Source of the DNA: Hoplostethus atlanticus
Lineage: Eukaryota > Chordata > Actinopteri > Trachichthyiformes > Trachichthyidae
NCBI GenBank assembly: GCA_034670405.1
Contig: JAXDDX010000039.1
Coordinates: 3,562,001 to 3,626,000 of the forward strand
DNA: 64,000 nucleotides
Reading direction: 5' to 3'
A program made the position numbers and the translations under genes. Position 1 is the stretch's first letter, and each line of letters starts with the position of its first letter. This document shows positions 1 through 11,072 of the stretch, piece after piece. Under the pieces are notes generated by a model, which saw only the letters and a list, made by a program, of their open reading frames with translations, made no database searches and was not told the origin of the DNA.

Positions 1-532
1 TATTGAACTTAGCTGCCATTTGAACTATACAACTTAGACAGACTAGAAGATTCTAAGTGTAGGAAATGGTTAAAACTAAAAAGTATGATTTTGTGTCACC
101 CACAATTGACCTATAAGTACACAGTAGTTTACTGCATCTGGCTCATTTTAATCTGTATGTACTTACTTACTGTAATGTACTTATGCCAACTGTCTCCCAC
201 CTTTTCTGCCAATCTCCCTTGTGTAGTATCTAATATAGTAGCAACGCCTTAAGAATACGTTTTGAAATGGTCTTGAACCATCAACCATAATTCAAAACAC
301 TGTGTTTACAGACAGTAAAGAAACCCTTTGCGGGATGTCCTAACGTAAAGCTAAAATGTATGTTTAACCAGTTACTTTTGTACCTTGCATTAAATGCTCA
401 AACAATACATTTCAATGTGAAAATCAAGTCTTCAATTGATTAAATTAAATATGGTGATATTACTTAATCACTATAATACTGAACAAAATTAAACATGTAT
501 AAATAGTGAGTACAAAATATAATATAAAGCAC
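1..532. other. Left-edge flank, no gene seen
   Basis: AT-rich sequence with no OR exon, transposon motif or convincing ORF. The TM5-TM7 exon of the neighbouring minus-strand OR gene is expected on this side but is not present, so it must lie beyond the window or be lost. Confidence 0.5.
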
Positions 533-2450
533 CTGAACAACCACAGTTTGGGTTTTGGAGTATGATGATGTGAAAACGTTGTTGACAAAGCAATGCACAG
601 TCCCAGAGAAGAAAGACACAGGCTGGGTGGTGAGTAGGATGATGATGTCAGTAAAGGCGGGGATGAAGGAAACTCCCCAGATGAGTCCAATCAGAGCGTA
701 GGTTCGCTGCACCGTGCAGATCTGGGTGTGGTGAAGAGGATGGCACACGGCGATGTAGCGCTCCACAGCCATGCCAGCCAGGTTCAAAGTACTGTTCCTA
801 GAAGACTGGAGCTTGAGTGTTGAGAAATACTCACGTGTTTGTGGCAGTTTAGTTGTGAAGATGCGGACATAAAATTGATTCATATTCAAATACCATTTCT
901 CCCTAACCTAAACTCCTGTCTCTCTCTTTCTCTGTGACCCTGAACCTAAACTTAACCTTTAGCTCCAACAAAATTACCTCACAGATGAGAGAAAGGAATG
1001 GCTGACAAGGTCGGAGTCAAAGTAATAATCTCCATATAAATAAATGTCCATTTTGCTATTCTGTATCGCAGATTGCTATAACACAATAGTGATTCAACAT
1101 ATACCCAGTTCATGAAAGCTTTTACATTTGCTGCTGTAAATACCCAGTGTCAGGTAAATCTTTCCTGGGAAAAATCCCCTGGAGACAGGAAGTGATGCGT
1201 TTTATGTTTCTGGTTTGTTTGGAATAAATAGAACTGGGTAGTTAGCATGAGCAGCAATAGCCACCATGGCTGAACAGACAAAGAAAAGAGCGCCACCTAC
1301 AGAAACTCAAATTCCATCAACAGAAAATCCAAGGCGAAAGACGTCACAGTACTGGACACACTGTTTGATCTCAGGGAGGTGCACTTGCAAAAACCACAGC
1401 AATGAACCCTTAGCGCCAAAGATGTTGTGGATTACCACTTTAGTATAGGGTTACAAGTGCAAACACACTTACTTGTTGGTGGTGACAAGAATGACAAGCA
1501 TGATGCAGCAGATGGTCATGTTGAGTTTATAAAAAATGGCATGGAGAATGATCTGCAGCGACACAGATGTCGTTAGTATGATCATGTCGTTGAGCATAAA
1601 ATGGATGTACAGTATATACCTGGAGGAGACGAGAGGAGGAGGGGCAGATTATTCATAGCGAGTCAGAATGTTTACATGCACTCTAATAATTTGATTTTAA
1701 CCCAATTAAGGCAATACTCCGACTATTGAAATCGTCAGGTAAATATCTTAACACAGCTAGATTTCTGCTCAATGTTTCAATGTATTAGGGCATGTAAATG
1801 CCTTAGTCAGCCTTTTGGCTTTTTCAAACTGCACACATTTCTCACCAGACACAGTAACCTGGATGTTGTATTCAAAAGCAAACATTGGAGTGGCAAGTGG
1901 CAGACAGATTATTAAATTAATCTATTCAAATGGGGTTCTTCAAGAAATTGTCTTCCACCGTAATCAGCTCCATGACATATCACAAAGGTATCACATTAAT
2001 TCATCAATACACAGGATAAGGGCAAACACTCGTAGAAGCCCAATTCAGATGTTATAAGAATGATACAAGAACCACCAAATGAACACCGTAGCATACATCA
2101 GGCCACACCGTCAGTCATTCGTCAGTTGGCACCATTCGCCAACTACCTATTCTGGCCAACAGCGTTATGCGGGTTTATCAAGTGGGCACCTTCCTTCACC
2201 GATCCAGTCTACCTTAATTCATACTTACAATACAATACAATACAATAGATTAATTCCAAATTATATCAATGTATGTAGCCTGTAGCCTACCAACTCAGTT
2301 TACCATGCAGTCAATATTAGTTGGCTAGTAATAGTTCAAGGGCTAACCCTAACCCTAACTACTGGCAGCACCATGCCACATGACAAGACACGGGTAACAC
2401 AATAAGAATATTAGATCAAACCTGACCTTTTGGACTCTTTTTGTGGGCAG

Positions 2451-2481
<31 letters not shown>

Positions 2482-2812
2482 ATATTATTATTAAGTGATA
2501 CATTTTGATCCACATCTATGCACACATCTCACCAGAATTGTTTGACAAACCATTTATAGAGTCTAGAAATACACTCAAACATTATAGACGTTTAGCTGAT
2601 CCTCTTATTCAGTGCCACAAACCCACACACACACACACACACACACATACACTCCTTTCCTACCTGGGGTCACGCTGGAACACCTCATTCTTAAAGTAGG
2701 TGTAGACAAAAGAGCCATTGATGGAGTTGATGATGACGCCGAGGGTAAAGTTGACGAAGCTCTTAATGAAAGAGCTATTACTGACACTTTCTGGTCTTCC
2801 GGTTGAGTTCAT
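533..2812 (-). CDS. Odorant receptor 131-2-like, partial, three exons visible
   Basis: Seven-transmembrane olfactory receptor of the fish OR131-type family; only TM1 to about the second extracellular loop are in the window. Exon 1 is 2812-2664 (ATG of MNSTGRPES, donor CCCAG|GTAGG), exon 2 is 1619-1473 (acceptor TCCTCCAG, donor AACAA|GTAAGT) and exon 3 is 797-533 (acceptor CTTCTAG, possible donor CAG|GTGC). Joined in frame they give N-glycosylation sites, TM1, an RYILYIHFMLND TM2 start, MAVERYIAV at the end of TM3 (ERY kept), TM4 and ECL2. An in-frame ATG two codons upstream (2818) is an alternative start. The introns are both phase 2 and sit at positions no other OR here uses: inside the DPR-Y junction and just before NSTLNLAGM. 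The 3' exon or exons would be left of base 1; a truncated pseudogene cannot be excluded. Confidence 0.72.
1350..1441. repeat. Dispersed repeat, partner at 4878-4981
   Basis: This stretch inside OR intron 2 shares an interrupted match (by eye about 70%) with 4878-4981, including cactgtttgat, caaaaac, cttagc.ccaaag and accacttta in the same order. The short ORF at 1266-1448 crosses it and is not taken as a gene. Family unknown. Confidence 0.4.
1998..2215 (+). repeat. Interspersed repeat, copy 1 of 2
   Basis: Same order of blocks as 18551-18832: aatacacagga, tagaagcccaattcaga, accacca, acatcaggc, ggcaccattcgcca and caagtgggcaccttccttcaccgat. It lies in intron 1 of the first OR gene. The two copies differ by small indels. 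No coding frame or known terminal repeats recognised. Confidence 0.65.
2454..2494. repeat. (TTA)n microsatellite
   Basis: Nearly pure TTA repeat of about 40 bases inside OR intron 1, followed 130 bases later by a CA repeat next to the exon 1 donor. Confidence 0.9.
2624..2648. repeat. (CA)n microsatellite close to OR splice donor
   Basis: About 12 CA units on the plus strand, read as TG on the transcribed strand, 15 bases downstream of the exon 1 donor of the first OR gene. Confidence 0.9.
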
Positions 2813-3009
2813 GTCCATCCACTGTCTGTTAAGTATGCCAAGGATTAAACTCTCACTCATGTCATCCCTCTCTTTCCCCTCACTCTCCACTGTATAATGT
2901 ATAAAATGGCAGAAATGCCTTCAAATTAAGCTTTTTTGAACCCAATAAAATATGGAGGGGGAAGAGAGACAGAGGTGAATCTTCAAATATTCTGACACAT
3001 CTTGTGTAA

Positions 3010-3476
3010 ACTGTATACTCTATGAAATGGATTTCCAGAATAACTGAAAAGAAGGTTAACATGTCTTTCATTGTAAAGGCTTTTAATGCAAGAATAAACC
3101 CACCTCAACTCAGTTTACAGACCTTGTTAGGCTGAAATAAATCCTCATGACATAAGGTCATAGAATACAGTATATTATATTAAGTAGTATCAAACTGATG
3201 TAAGCTATTGAAGGTAAGGTCTTTGAAGGGGAAAAAAAGCATTTAATGCATAATTGATTTGTTGGTTGTTGTCCTCACGGTGATCACTGACTGGAGGACC
3301 TGTATTATGGGTTATAATGGGTTAAGAAACTATACTGAGCTGGATCTTTAATGGTACAATCCAGAATTCATGTGAACATTTACATTTTTATGCATGTTTC
3401 CTTGTTCCATGGTATGTAAGTGATGAAGCTTTTGACTGGTAGATGAAAAAATAAATAAATAAAATAATAATAATAC

Positions 3477-3507
<31 letters not shown>

Positions 3508-3850
3508 CTTATCCCATTATAACCCAAAATATAGTTTTACTCCAGATGGCATCCTCAAAATACAGCAGAAAACTCATCATCGTAAGCCCAACAACCACCA
3601 ATGTCATCATAAATAATTGCATTTTCAGAAAAAAGTTTTTTCCCTTTCTCTCATATAGCTTACTACTATATTATCCAATATACTATGAATTTATGTCAGC
3701 CTAACAAGGTATGTAAACTGAGTTGAGGTGGGTTTACCCACTACTACATCCCTGGTCCTAAACAATTCATTTCATAGTGAAAGACATGTTAACTTCCTTT
3801 TCAGTCAATTCTGAAAATACAATTCATATAGTTCATATAGAGTATACAGT
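3010..3850. repeat. Long imperfect inverted repeat (fold-back element)
   Basis: Arm 1 (about 3010-3165) reads as the reverse complement of arm 2 (about 3665-3850). Shared blocks include gttaacatgtctttca, acccacctcaactcagttta, accttgttaggctga and tgtatactctat. A 0.5-kb AT-rich spacer with an (AAT)n tract separates the arms. This is typical of a fold-back or MITE-like DNA element; no transposase and no clear target duplication. Confidence 0.7.
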
Positions 3851-4877
3851 CAGAAGCATAAGCACTAGGACAGTAATTGCACATTTTTTATTTAAATCTG
3901 AAATAGAAAAATACATTTTAAAAATCTATTTTATAGCCCCCATTACAGCATTACAAAAACAGAATTCAATCGCATTATTTTCCCTTGGCAGTATAGGAGG
4001 TCTTGTAGGTAGATGGGGGCCAACAAATTTGAATGGCTAGTCATTTGTAAAATAGACTCCAAAACTCAACAGATACAGTACTGTGGAGTGCAGTACATGC
4101 AGGCACCATGGCTATCAAATTTGATGTGATGTGATTCAAATCAACACATACCTTGAACACCTCATAGTACATTATAGTAAATACCAGGTACCATATATCA
4201 AATACCACCAAAACTCATTGACACTGTATATCAATAATGGCGAATTGTGTATTTTCCATGATAAGAGTAAAAAAACATCTATATATTTTATAGTTATAAT
4301 TAGTCAAATATACTGGAGATATTGGGATAGATATCACTTATTAGGCAAATATACACACCAATAGACATGCACTTACCTGTCAGTGTGTTCCTGACTAGAT
4401 TACTGTCTAGTAAGAGAAGCAGGAAGAGAAATAAATTATATAGAGTTTCAAGGCAAGGAAGTTACAAGCAGTTACAATGGTTTATGGGTAATCTAGTTCT
4501 ACAGCAAAGTAACAAGTGATGGCCTGTATGCTACAAGCACGTTTCCAGTAGACACTACCGCCTTAGTCTCAGGTAAAGACATAACATGGGCATGCCACAT
4601 ACAAGCCAATGTAAATGTCTAAATTTGTGTCATCATTTCTCCACCTTTATTTCATTTTAGAATGTAAAATAATCATGACAAATATATAATCCATGATTCA
4701 AAAGTACATATGGACTGATTATATCCTAAACTAAAAGTTACAGTACAACACAGTCACAGAGCATTGTGTTCGTCTGGGGGCCCACCAGCACCCACCACCT
4801 CCCAAATCAATCTTATGTGTGTATGCATTGTGTATCGATCTAGCCCAAGAGTCTGGTAGGCCTTTCCCAGGAAAACC

Positions 4878-4981
4878 CACTGTTTGATTACCAAGTGATC
4901 TCTTGGAAGTGCAGTGCAAAAACACCACCGAAATGACCGCTTAGCACCAAAGTTCTTAAGATCTTGCCAATCACCACTTTA
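4878..4981. repeat. Dispersed repeat, partner at 1350-1441
   Basis: Second copy of the short repeat in OR intron 2, in the same orientation with small insertions. Confidence 0.4.
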
Positions 4982-5379
4982 AACTTCAGTCTGAGCATTA
5001 TGCGGGGTGTTTTAAACTGTTTTGTTCCTAGCTGCTGAATCAGAAAGTCTCTTAGCTGCATGATTAAAACATGGTTCTTTTAATATATGAGGTCCACCAG
5101 CCTGCAACCCATTAAAGAAAGCAAAATATACACTACATTCAGTCCAAACACCACTGTGCCAAAAGCACCAAAGCACTGTGATTAACTTGCATTGTGCTTT
5201 GACTTGATCATACAGTATCTGAATTAGGATAGGGAAATGAAGCATGAAGCATGAAGTTCATCATGAGCCAAATAAATAAAACTTCTCACCATGTGTCCAA
5301 ATAAAAGATTTTTGACCTTGATGAGGTTATTTAAATATCACAATAAAAGTGAAAACTTTAATGTTAATTTCAACCATTA

Positions 5380-6535
5380 CAGGGGTCCGTTCCAGGAAGC
5401 AGGTTCAACAAACTCTGAGTCTAACCTTGAACTCTGAGCTGATTAACTCATAGATAGGAAACTCTGGGTTTTTGGTTCCAGAATGGCTGATCTGAGTTAG
5501 TACAATCAACTCTCGGTATGTTAACCCTGAGTTAAGCGCGTGCCTGACGACAAAAAGCCATCATCAATGGAGGTCCGATACTACGATTCACCATGGCAAC
5601 CGGCAAGCAGAAAAGGTCGTCGTACGTCACCCCCCTGGAGTTGGAAGTGCTACTACGTGCTTTTGGGGAGTATTAACAAATTTTCAAAAAGAAGAGCAAC
5701 ACAGCTGCAGCGGCAAAGGAGAGGGAATTGGCGTGGGAGAGAATCGCTGCCCGAGTCAATGCGTACGTTTGAATGCAGTAGTGTATTCATTTAACATTTA
5801 ACCACACTTTCTTATAATATTACCTACATGTGAGAAAGTGGTGGAATGGTATTGGAAAAAAAATATTTTCATTTAGGTGCAATCCCACGGGCGCAAAGCG
5901 CACTTGACAGCAGCTGAAAATGAAATATAAAAACATACTTCAAATGGTGTACTTGGGGCAGCAAATTAGAAAGGCAGATCTAGAAATGTAATTACTGGAA
6001 CATAAGTTAGAGGTGGGTGCATGGTCACAGGTGAAATGTGTTGTTGGAACAATATAAAAATACTAACTGTTGCTTTTGTATTTGTAGGAAATAAAGAAGA
6101 CCAAATGAAAGGTGTCTTTATTTGACTGCTCGGGGTGGTGGTAGCTTAATCCGTGAAGTGTAAACGGCATATTATATCTCGGACAGCTCTTCCATCCTGG
6201 ACATAGAACATCTAATCGGGGTCTCAAAATCCTCTCCCGACATAAGGCTATGCAAATTACTTCGGCTTGAATATCGATCGAGTTACCGAGGAAAGGACAC
6301 GCCATGTCCGACAGCTGCTTCAGGTTCAGCAGAGGGAGGAGACAGGGAGAAACTCAGGGTTTGTTCAAGAAAACCTGCCAGCGAGCAGGTTAGGTTCACA
6401 GAGTCAGTTACCATGGTAACTGAATCAGAGTTTGAGTTACCTCTCTTTCTGGAACGGAAAACCCAGAGTTTCCCTCATCTCAGGGTTAACAAACTCAGAG
6501 TTTTCACTAAACCCGCTTTCTGGAACGGACCCCAG
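5380..6535 (+). mobile_element. PIF/Harbinger-like element with Myb/SANT ORF, copy 1
   Basis: 1,156-bp element bounded by inverted termini: CAGGGGTCCGTTCCAG on the left and the reverse complement CTGGGGTCCGTTCCAG on the right, followed by gttcaacaaactctgag-like subterminal repeats. It carries a decayed Myb/SANT-like gene but no transposase, so it is non-autonomous. A second copy with the same ends lies at 46550-49014. Assignment to PIF/Harbinger rests on the Myb/SANT partner protein typical of that superfamily; no clear 3-bp target duplication could be read. Confidence 0.65.
5590..6030 (+). pseudogene. Myb/SANT-like DNA-binding ORF (transposon-borne), broken
   Basis: Reads as the same gene as in the 46.7-kb copy: ATGGCAACCGGCAAGCAG, a frame-disrupted first exon with KKSNTAAAAKERELAW-type codons, a donor AATGC|GTACG, a short intron ending TTTAG, then exon 2 with CNPTGAKR. 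Exon 2 has a TGA in place of the Trp codon that follows (TGG in the other copy), and exon 1 is frameshifted by indels near 5610-5690. The family is the small DNA-binding partner protein of Harbinger transposases. Not expected to be functional. Confidence 0.6.
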
Positions 6536-6733
6536 GTCTTCTTGTTGCGTCATCATTGTCACATTGCTGTCATTTGTGATATGCTTGCATTGTAAACCCT
6601 GTGTGCAAACCAAATTTACTTACACGGGGCAATAAAGATTTGAACTGAATCAGCAGCTTCTGTGGAGAAGACTGATGGTCAGTTGGGCCATGGATTGATG
6701 TATAACGCTGGACCTTGTAACTCGCTGATGAGG

Positions 6734-9372
6734 TCATTTCCCCTTGAGGTTCACTTTCAGCAGCACTGGCCTGACCCTGATGGTCCTGCTGGTGCAACAG
6801 GTCAGGTACTGCATCCAGTACTTCCTGAACCTTTCATCCCGGAACCCGTAGATCATGGGGCTGAGAAAACGAGGGATGATGTAGACAAGCAGGAAGAAGA
6901 TGTAGCGTATCTCCAAGCTCAGGCGGGGGAAGAGGGAGATGAGAGCAGCCTGAAGGGAAGGAACCACGAAGGCGAGCATGCACAGCAGCAGCTGAAGCAC
7001 AAGGAGAAGAGAGTTTGAAATATTTCAATGGTTATTGCGATAACCATGCTGAACAGTCGCATATGTATCTTGATTTAAATTGAAATATTCACCTGCACCC
7101 AATGAAGCAGCACAGTGTTCCTAGCCTTCTTCACTGAGGCCAGGCCCATGGAGGCGGCCCGTGCTGTCAGCATGATCTTACAGTAGGTGTACAACAGCGT
7201 CAGCGCCACGAAGGAAAAGTAGGTCCCATCGAACACGCAGTTCTTGTAGTAGATGGAGCGGTCGCGGAACAGGAGTGTATGGTCGCAGAAGATGGACGAG
7301 TCAAAGAAGTGCGGGGGCTCCTTGACGACAGTGATGAGGAGGTCGGTGATGGGCGGGGTGGCAGTGAGGATGAGGATGACCCCGATGAGGAGGAGGGTGC
7401 GCCGAGTGGTGCACATCTGGCTGTAATGCAGGGGTAAGCAGATGGAGATGTAGCACTCCACGGCCATGCCGGCCAAGATCAGAGGTGTGGAGCGGACGGT
7501 CAGGACTGCTGTCATTATCTGGAGTAGAGCGCGGTGGTGAGAGGACAGAAATAAGCCAAGCCCTTAATCACGGTTACAGTCTCAAAGGGCTTCACAGTGT
7601 CCACATTATGAAAACAATAAATGACAGCACACAACACCCCCCCAACCTTGGACCGTCGCAAGGGGACAAGGAAAAAGTCCCACAAAACCTTTTAGGAAAA
7701 AATGGAAGAAACCTTGGGAAGAACTACCCAGAGAGGGATCCCCCTACCAGGACAGTCGGGTGTGCAATAGTTGCAGAGGGTGGGCTCACTATACTCCTGT
7801 TTAACATTCGTATATTTGTCTTCTATCCCTGCATTGATTATTGGTTTTTGTGGTGATTATAGTTTTTGGTGATCGCCTCTCTTTTTCATGCTAACTTGTT
7901 CACATTTTTGGCAAAAAGGTGCATTTGTTTACAAAACAAAGCAAAAGCAAAGCAAAACTTCAGATCTGCAGAAAGACATATATGTATCCAGAAGAGGTAA
8001 CGTGAAACTGTCATAATGCAATTTGAATAATGGAATTGGAAGCAATTTGTGTAAGCATGCAAGTTATTGTCAGATAAGATGGTTCCACGATCCACCCTCA
8101 TTCTGTTCATTCAAAGTGAGGCAGTCCTGTTTTGGTTGATGCACTTCCTTTGTGCCATAACTCACACATAGAATAAATATAGAAAGCAACACATAGAATA
8201 AACCAATTTTCTGCAGCCATTATACAATACTAGAAAAAATAATTTGATATGGTTATATTGGAGTAAATATTCCACACGTAGAAGCTTTAATGTCACAATT
8301 TTTATAAGTTTAAAATACACTGTAATTGGGAGTTTGATTCTTCTCCACTCAAAGCAGTCATAGTGCAGGAGCGGAGCAGGTAGAGGTTCAGTGTCTTGTT
8401 CAAGGGCACTTTGCCAGGGATGGACAGATACATACCTTCCAGTTACAGGACAGTCTCTTTAACCACCCTGCTGCATCTGACAGTATAAAACTTGAACTCC
8501 AGACCAGCCATATCTTGCTGAACCCAGTGTGTATGACTCATTAAAAGCTGCTCTACTGTAGACAAGAGCGCTTGCTACAGTAAAGCCTGAAATGTAAAAT
8601 ATAAATGACGTACCAGCAGGCAGCAGACAGAGGTGTGGATCTGCCTGAAGATGTAGCTGACCACGTAGAGAGCTGTTACTAGGCTTAGCTGGAGAGCATC
8701 ATTAATTACCATGTAGATGAACATGATGTAGCGGGGGTCCTCGTAGAAGAAACTAGGGGTGGAGATGGATCAGAGTGGGTTAGGGCTGTGTGTGTTTGTA
8801 TACTAGAGATAGAGAGTGAGAGAGAATCCCCCAAGGCTACTGGCTATACCCTGCTCAACTAATCAGCGTTTGTTTGACATGACCGCAGCTACACGTTGTT
8901 GAGATTTGGGAGATGTGCGCCTCTCCCGTCTACGAGCATCTGCGAGCTACGCTTACCCATAAACCCCTTCTCTGCGTAGCAATGCGTAGATGTTTACGTG
9001 CATCTACACAGAAGTATAACTCGGCCTTAAGGGTTAAGCATGCAGAGATGAGGGTTAAGGTTAGGGGTTGGGGGTTAGGGAATGGATGTAATCAATGGAA
9101 GGTCCTCACTAGTATAGTAATACAAAGTTTGTGTGTTTCAATGTGCACATTTCCCACTGTGACTGTGTATACCTATGTCGTAGAAAGGTGTGGACCATGC
9201 TGCCGTTGATGATGCTGAGGGCCAGCCATACCAGCATGGCCACAATGTTCTTGGTCAGAGCATTGGAGAAGCTATCTTTAGGAATACCCACGGCGTCCCA
9301 TGGGAGTGAAGAGCTGGTATTGTCCATCAGCAGGCCCAAAGGGCCGGAGGAGGTGGAGTTCAGCATCATCAT
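6734..9372 (-). CDS. Odorant receptor 131-2-like, four exons
   Basis: Predicted 340-residue olfactory GPCR. Exons: 9372-9173 (ATGATGATGCTG start; donor CATAG|GTATAC, phase 2), 8752-8614 (acceptor CCCCTAG; donor CTGCTG|GTACG), 7518-7093 (acceptor CTCCAG; donor GTGCAG|GTGAAT) and 6991-6734 (acceptor TGCTTCAG; stop TGA). Introns are 420, 1,095 and 101 bp, and all joins keep frame. Features are an N-terminus with NST and NTS glycosylation sites, TM1 NIVAMLVWLALSIINGS, TM2 YIMFIYMVINDALQLS, a TM3 end of MAVECYISI (Cys in place of the usual Arg of the E/DRY motif), KKARNTVLLH before TM6 and a TM7 end of SPMIYGFRD. The intron positions in TM3 and before TM6 are unusual, since vertebrate OR coding regions are usually a single exon. 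All four exons lack stops, so it looks intact. Likely a chemosensory receptor in olfactory neurons; ligand unknown. Confidence 0.85.
7560..7800. repeat. Repeat-like sequence in OR intron 2
   Basis: Contains motifs common in dispersed fish repeats (aaccttgggaagaac, agagggatccccct, caataaatgacagcac). No second copy is visible in the window, so this is recognition from general experience only. The plus-strand ORF at 7485-7856 across it is not taken as a gene. Confidence 0.35.
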
Positions 9373-10979
9373 CGTCTCCTCCTCTTAATCTGAGGGAATA
9401 CAGAAATTAAATCTGATAGATAACATAAACAGCATTTATATGACATATAAACATAACATATTCATTTTGTTTTGTCTTGTATTAAAGAATACACAACAAT
9501 ATAAACCTTTTAAAAATGAGGCACTGATCAGATTGCTAATCACGAGATAGTATATATTTTACATATAGATATCTACATATTTGGATTACATTTTGTTATA
9601 AACATATAGCAGGTGCATCTCCTCGTTTAGCCTCCTTCTGGTTGGTTGCTCAGTCAAAAACATCACTCCAAAAAATATATTTTATATTTTATATGTGTAT
9701 ATATATGTAAAAAAAAAAAAAAAAGGACTTATTCAAAAAGATTTGCCAAAAACACCTTCATCAGAGCATCACAATGCCAAAACCTGTTGCCCATCAATGA
9801 ATAAGTAATTTTTTCCAATTAATTTTTGTTTTTTCATGGAGTCACTTAAAGTGGACATAAACATTGATATACATCATCTAATATCCTTTTTCAAGTCACA
9901 CAAGGACACGGGGAACAGTGCTTAGCAGAGTATAACGAATATAGAACAATAAAAAGTTGCATTTAAAGATAAACCTCTTCATATATGCGTATATACATAT
10001 GCAAGAATTATATTTTTTGCCAAGTTGCACTTAATTAGTGTGTTTATATATACACAATGGAGAAATGTTAACAGAAATACATACTTTATATTTGCAGATG
10101 TTCAGATATCCTCACCATGGGATGCAATGGGAGCAGTACACACCTACGACTACAGAGGAAGGAGCCGTTCCATCCACACTTTGTCAGGCAGTCATGGCTA
10201 AAAAAATTAGTTTGCTTGAGTCCTTAAAATTGAAGCTGTCAAAAGTGCAGCAAGATAAGAGGAATGTCATTAAATTTCAAGCATGAGGAATTTTAAAAGT
10301 AGCATGGCAAGCTTGTTAGTTTGGAGATCACTTTCTGAAAATATAAATCAGATATTGTAAAAGCAAAAAGAAAAGAATATAAGGGGAAAAAAATACACAC
10401 AAAACATTTTACACACATCCTACATTTTGCCAGCACCTGAAAGAGCTGTGTGAGAAACATCATATTATCCAGAAATATGTACACAGTAACGTGGTTGTGT
10501 TACGGGACTCATGTACAAATACTTACTTAGTTCAGCAGCTCTTGATTATGCACCTTTGGCAGCTAACTTAAGTGACGTGCAGGCTTCTAGATCAAATGCA
10601 GGTTTATACATCTTTCTTTCTTTTGGGATGGGGTAAATTCATCGGCTTCCTGTCATTGCAACCAAACACTGGAGAAATACATCAAACAGGAAAAAAAACA
10701 TTATGGAAATAATCATCTACAATGTATGTTACACACACAAATTAAGAGCTAATGTACATTGTAAATACAGTCAGAAATCTTTTTAAAACAAAAAAATAGT
10801 ATTTTTAATATTTTTCTGTTTTAACAAATAATGAAAACATCAGCTCTATTGCAAAGGAGAAAAAAAGGAAACATGTAATCTGAAAGTATGTTCACAGACA
10901 ATAAAACATACATGTTGAGTCACTGTGTTAGTGACAACCTCTAGCAGACTGTTGTCTCATATATAAGGATTTGTAGGGA

Positions 10980-11072
<93 letters not shown>

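Larger units (their letters stand above)
2813..5379. other. Intergenic stretch between first and second OR genes
   Basis: Apart from the inverted repeat (3010-3850), an (AAT)n tract at 3450-3507 and the repeat copy at 4878-4981, nothing gene-like is seen. The small plus-strand ORF at 3777-4040 is a by-product of the inverted-repeat arm: its first codons mirror a minus-strand ORF at 2880-3071. Confidence 0.55.

Noticed and set aside
2341..2362. ctaaccctaaccctaac, telomere-like
   Set aside because: Only about three units; too short for an interstitial telomere.
10038..10286. 82-codon plus-strand ORF as a small gene
   Set aside because: No domain, no splice or promoter context, AT-rich unique DNA; chance ORF.
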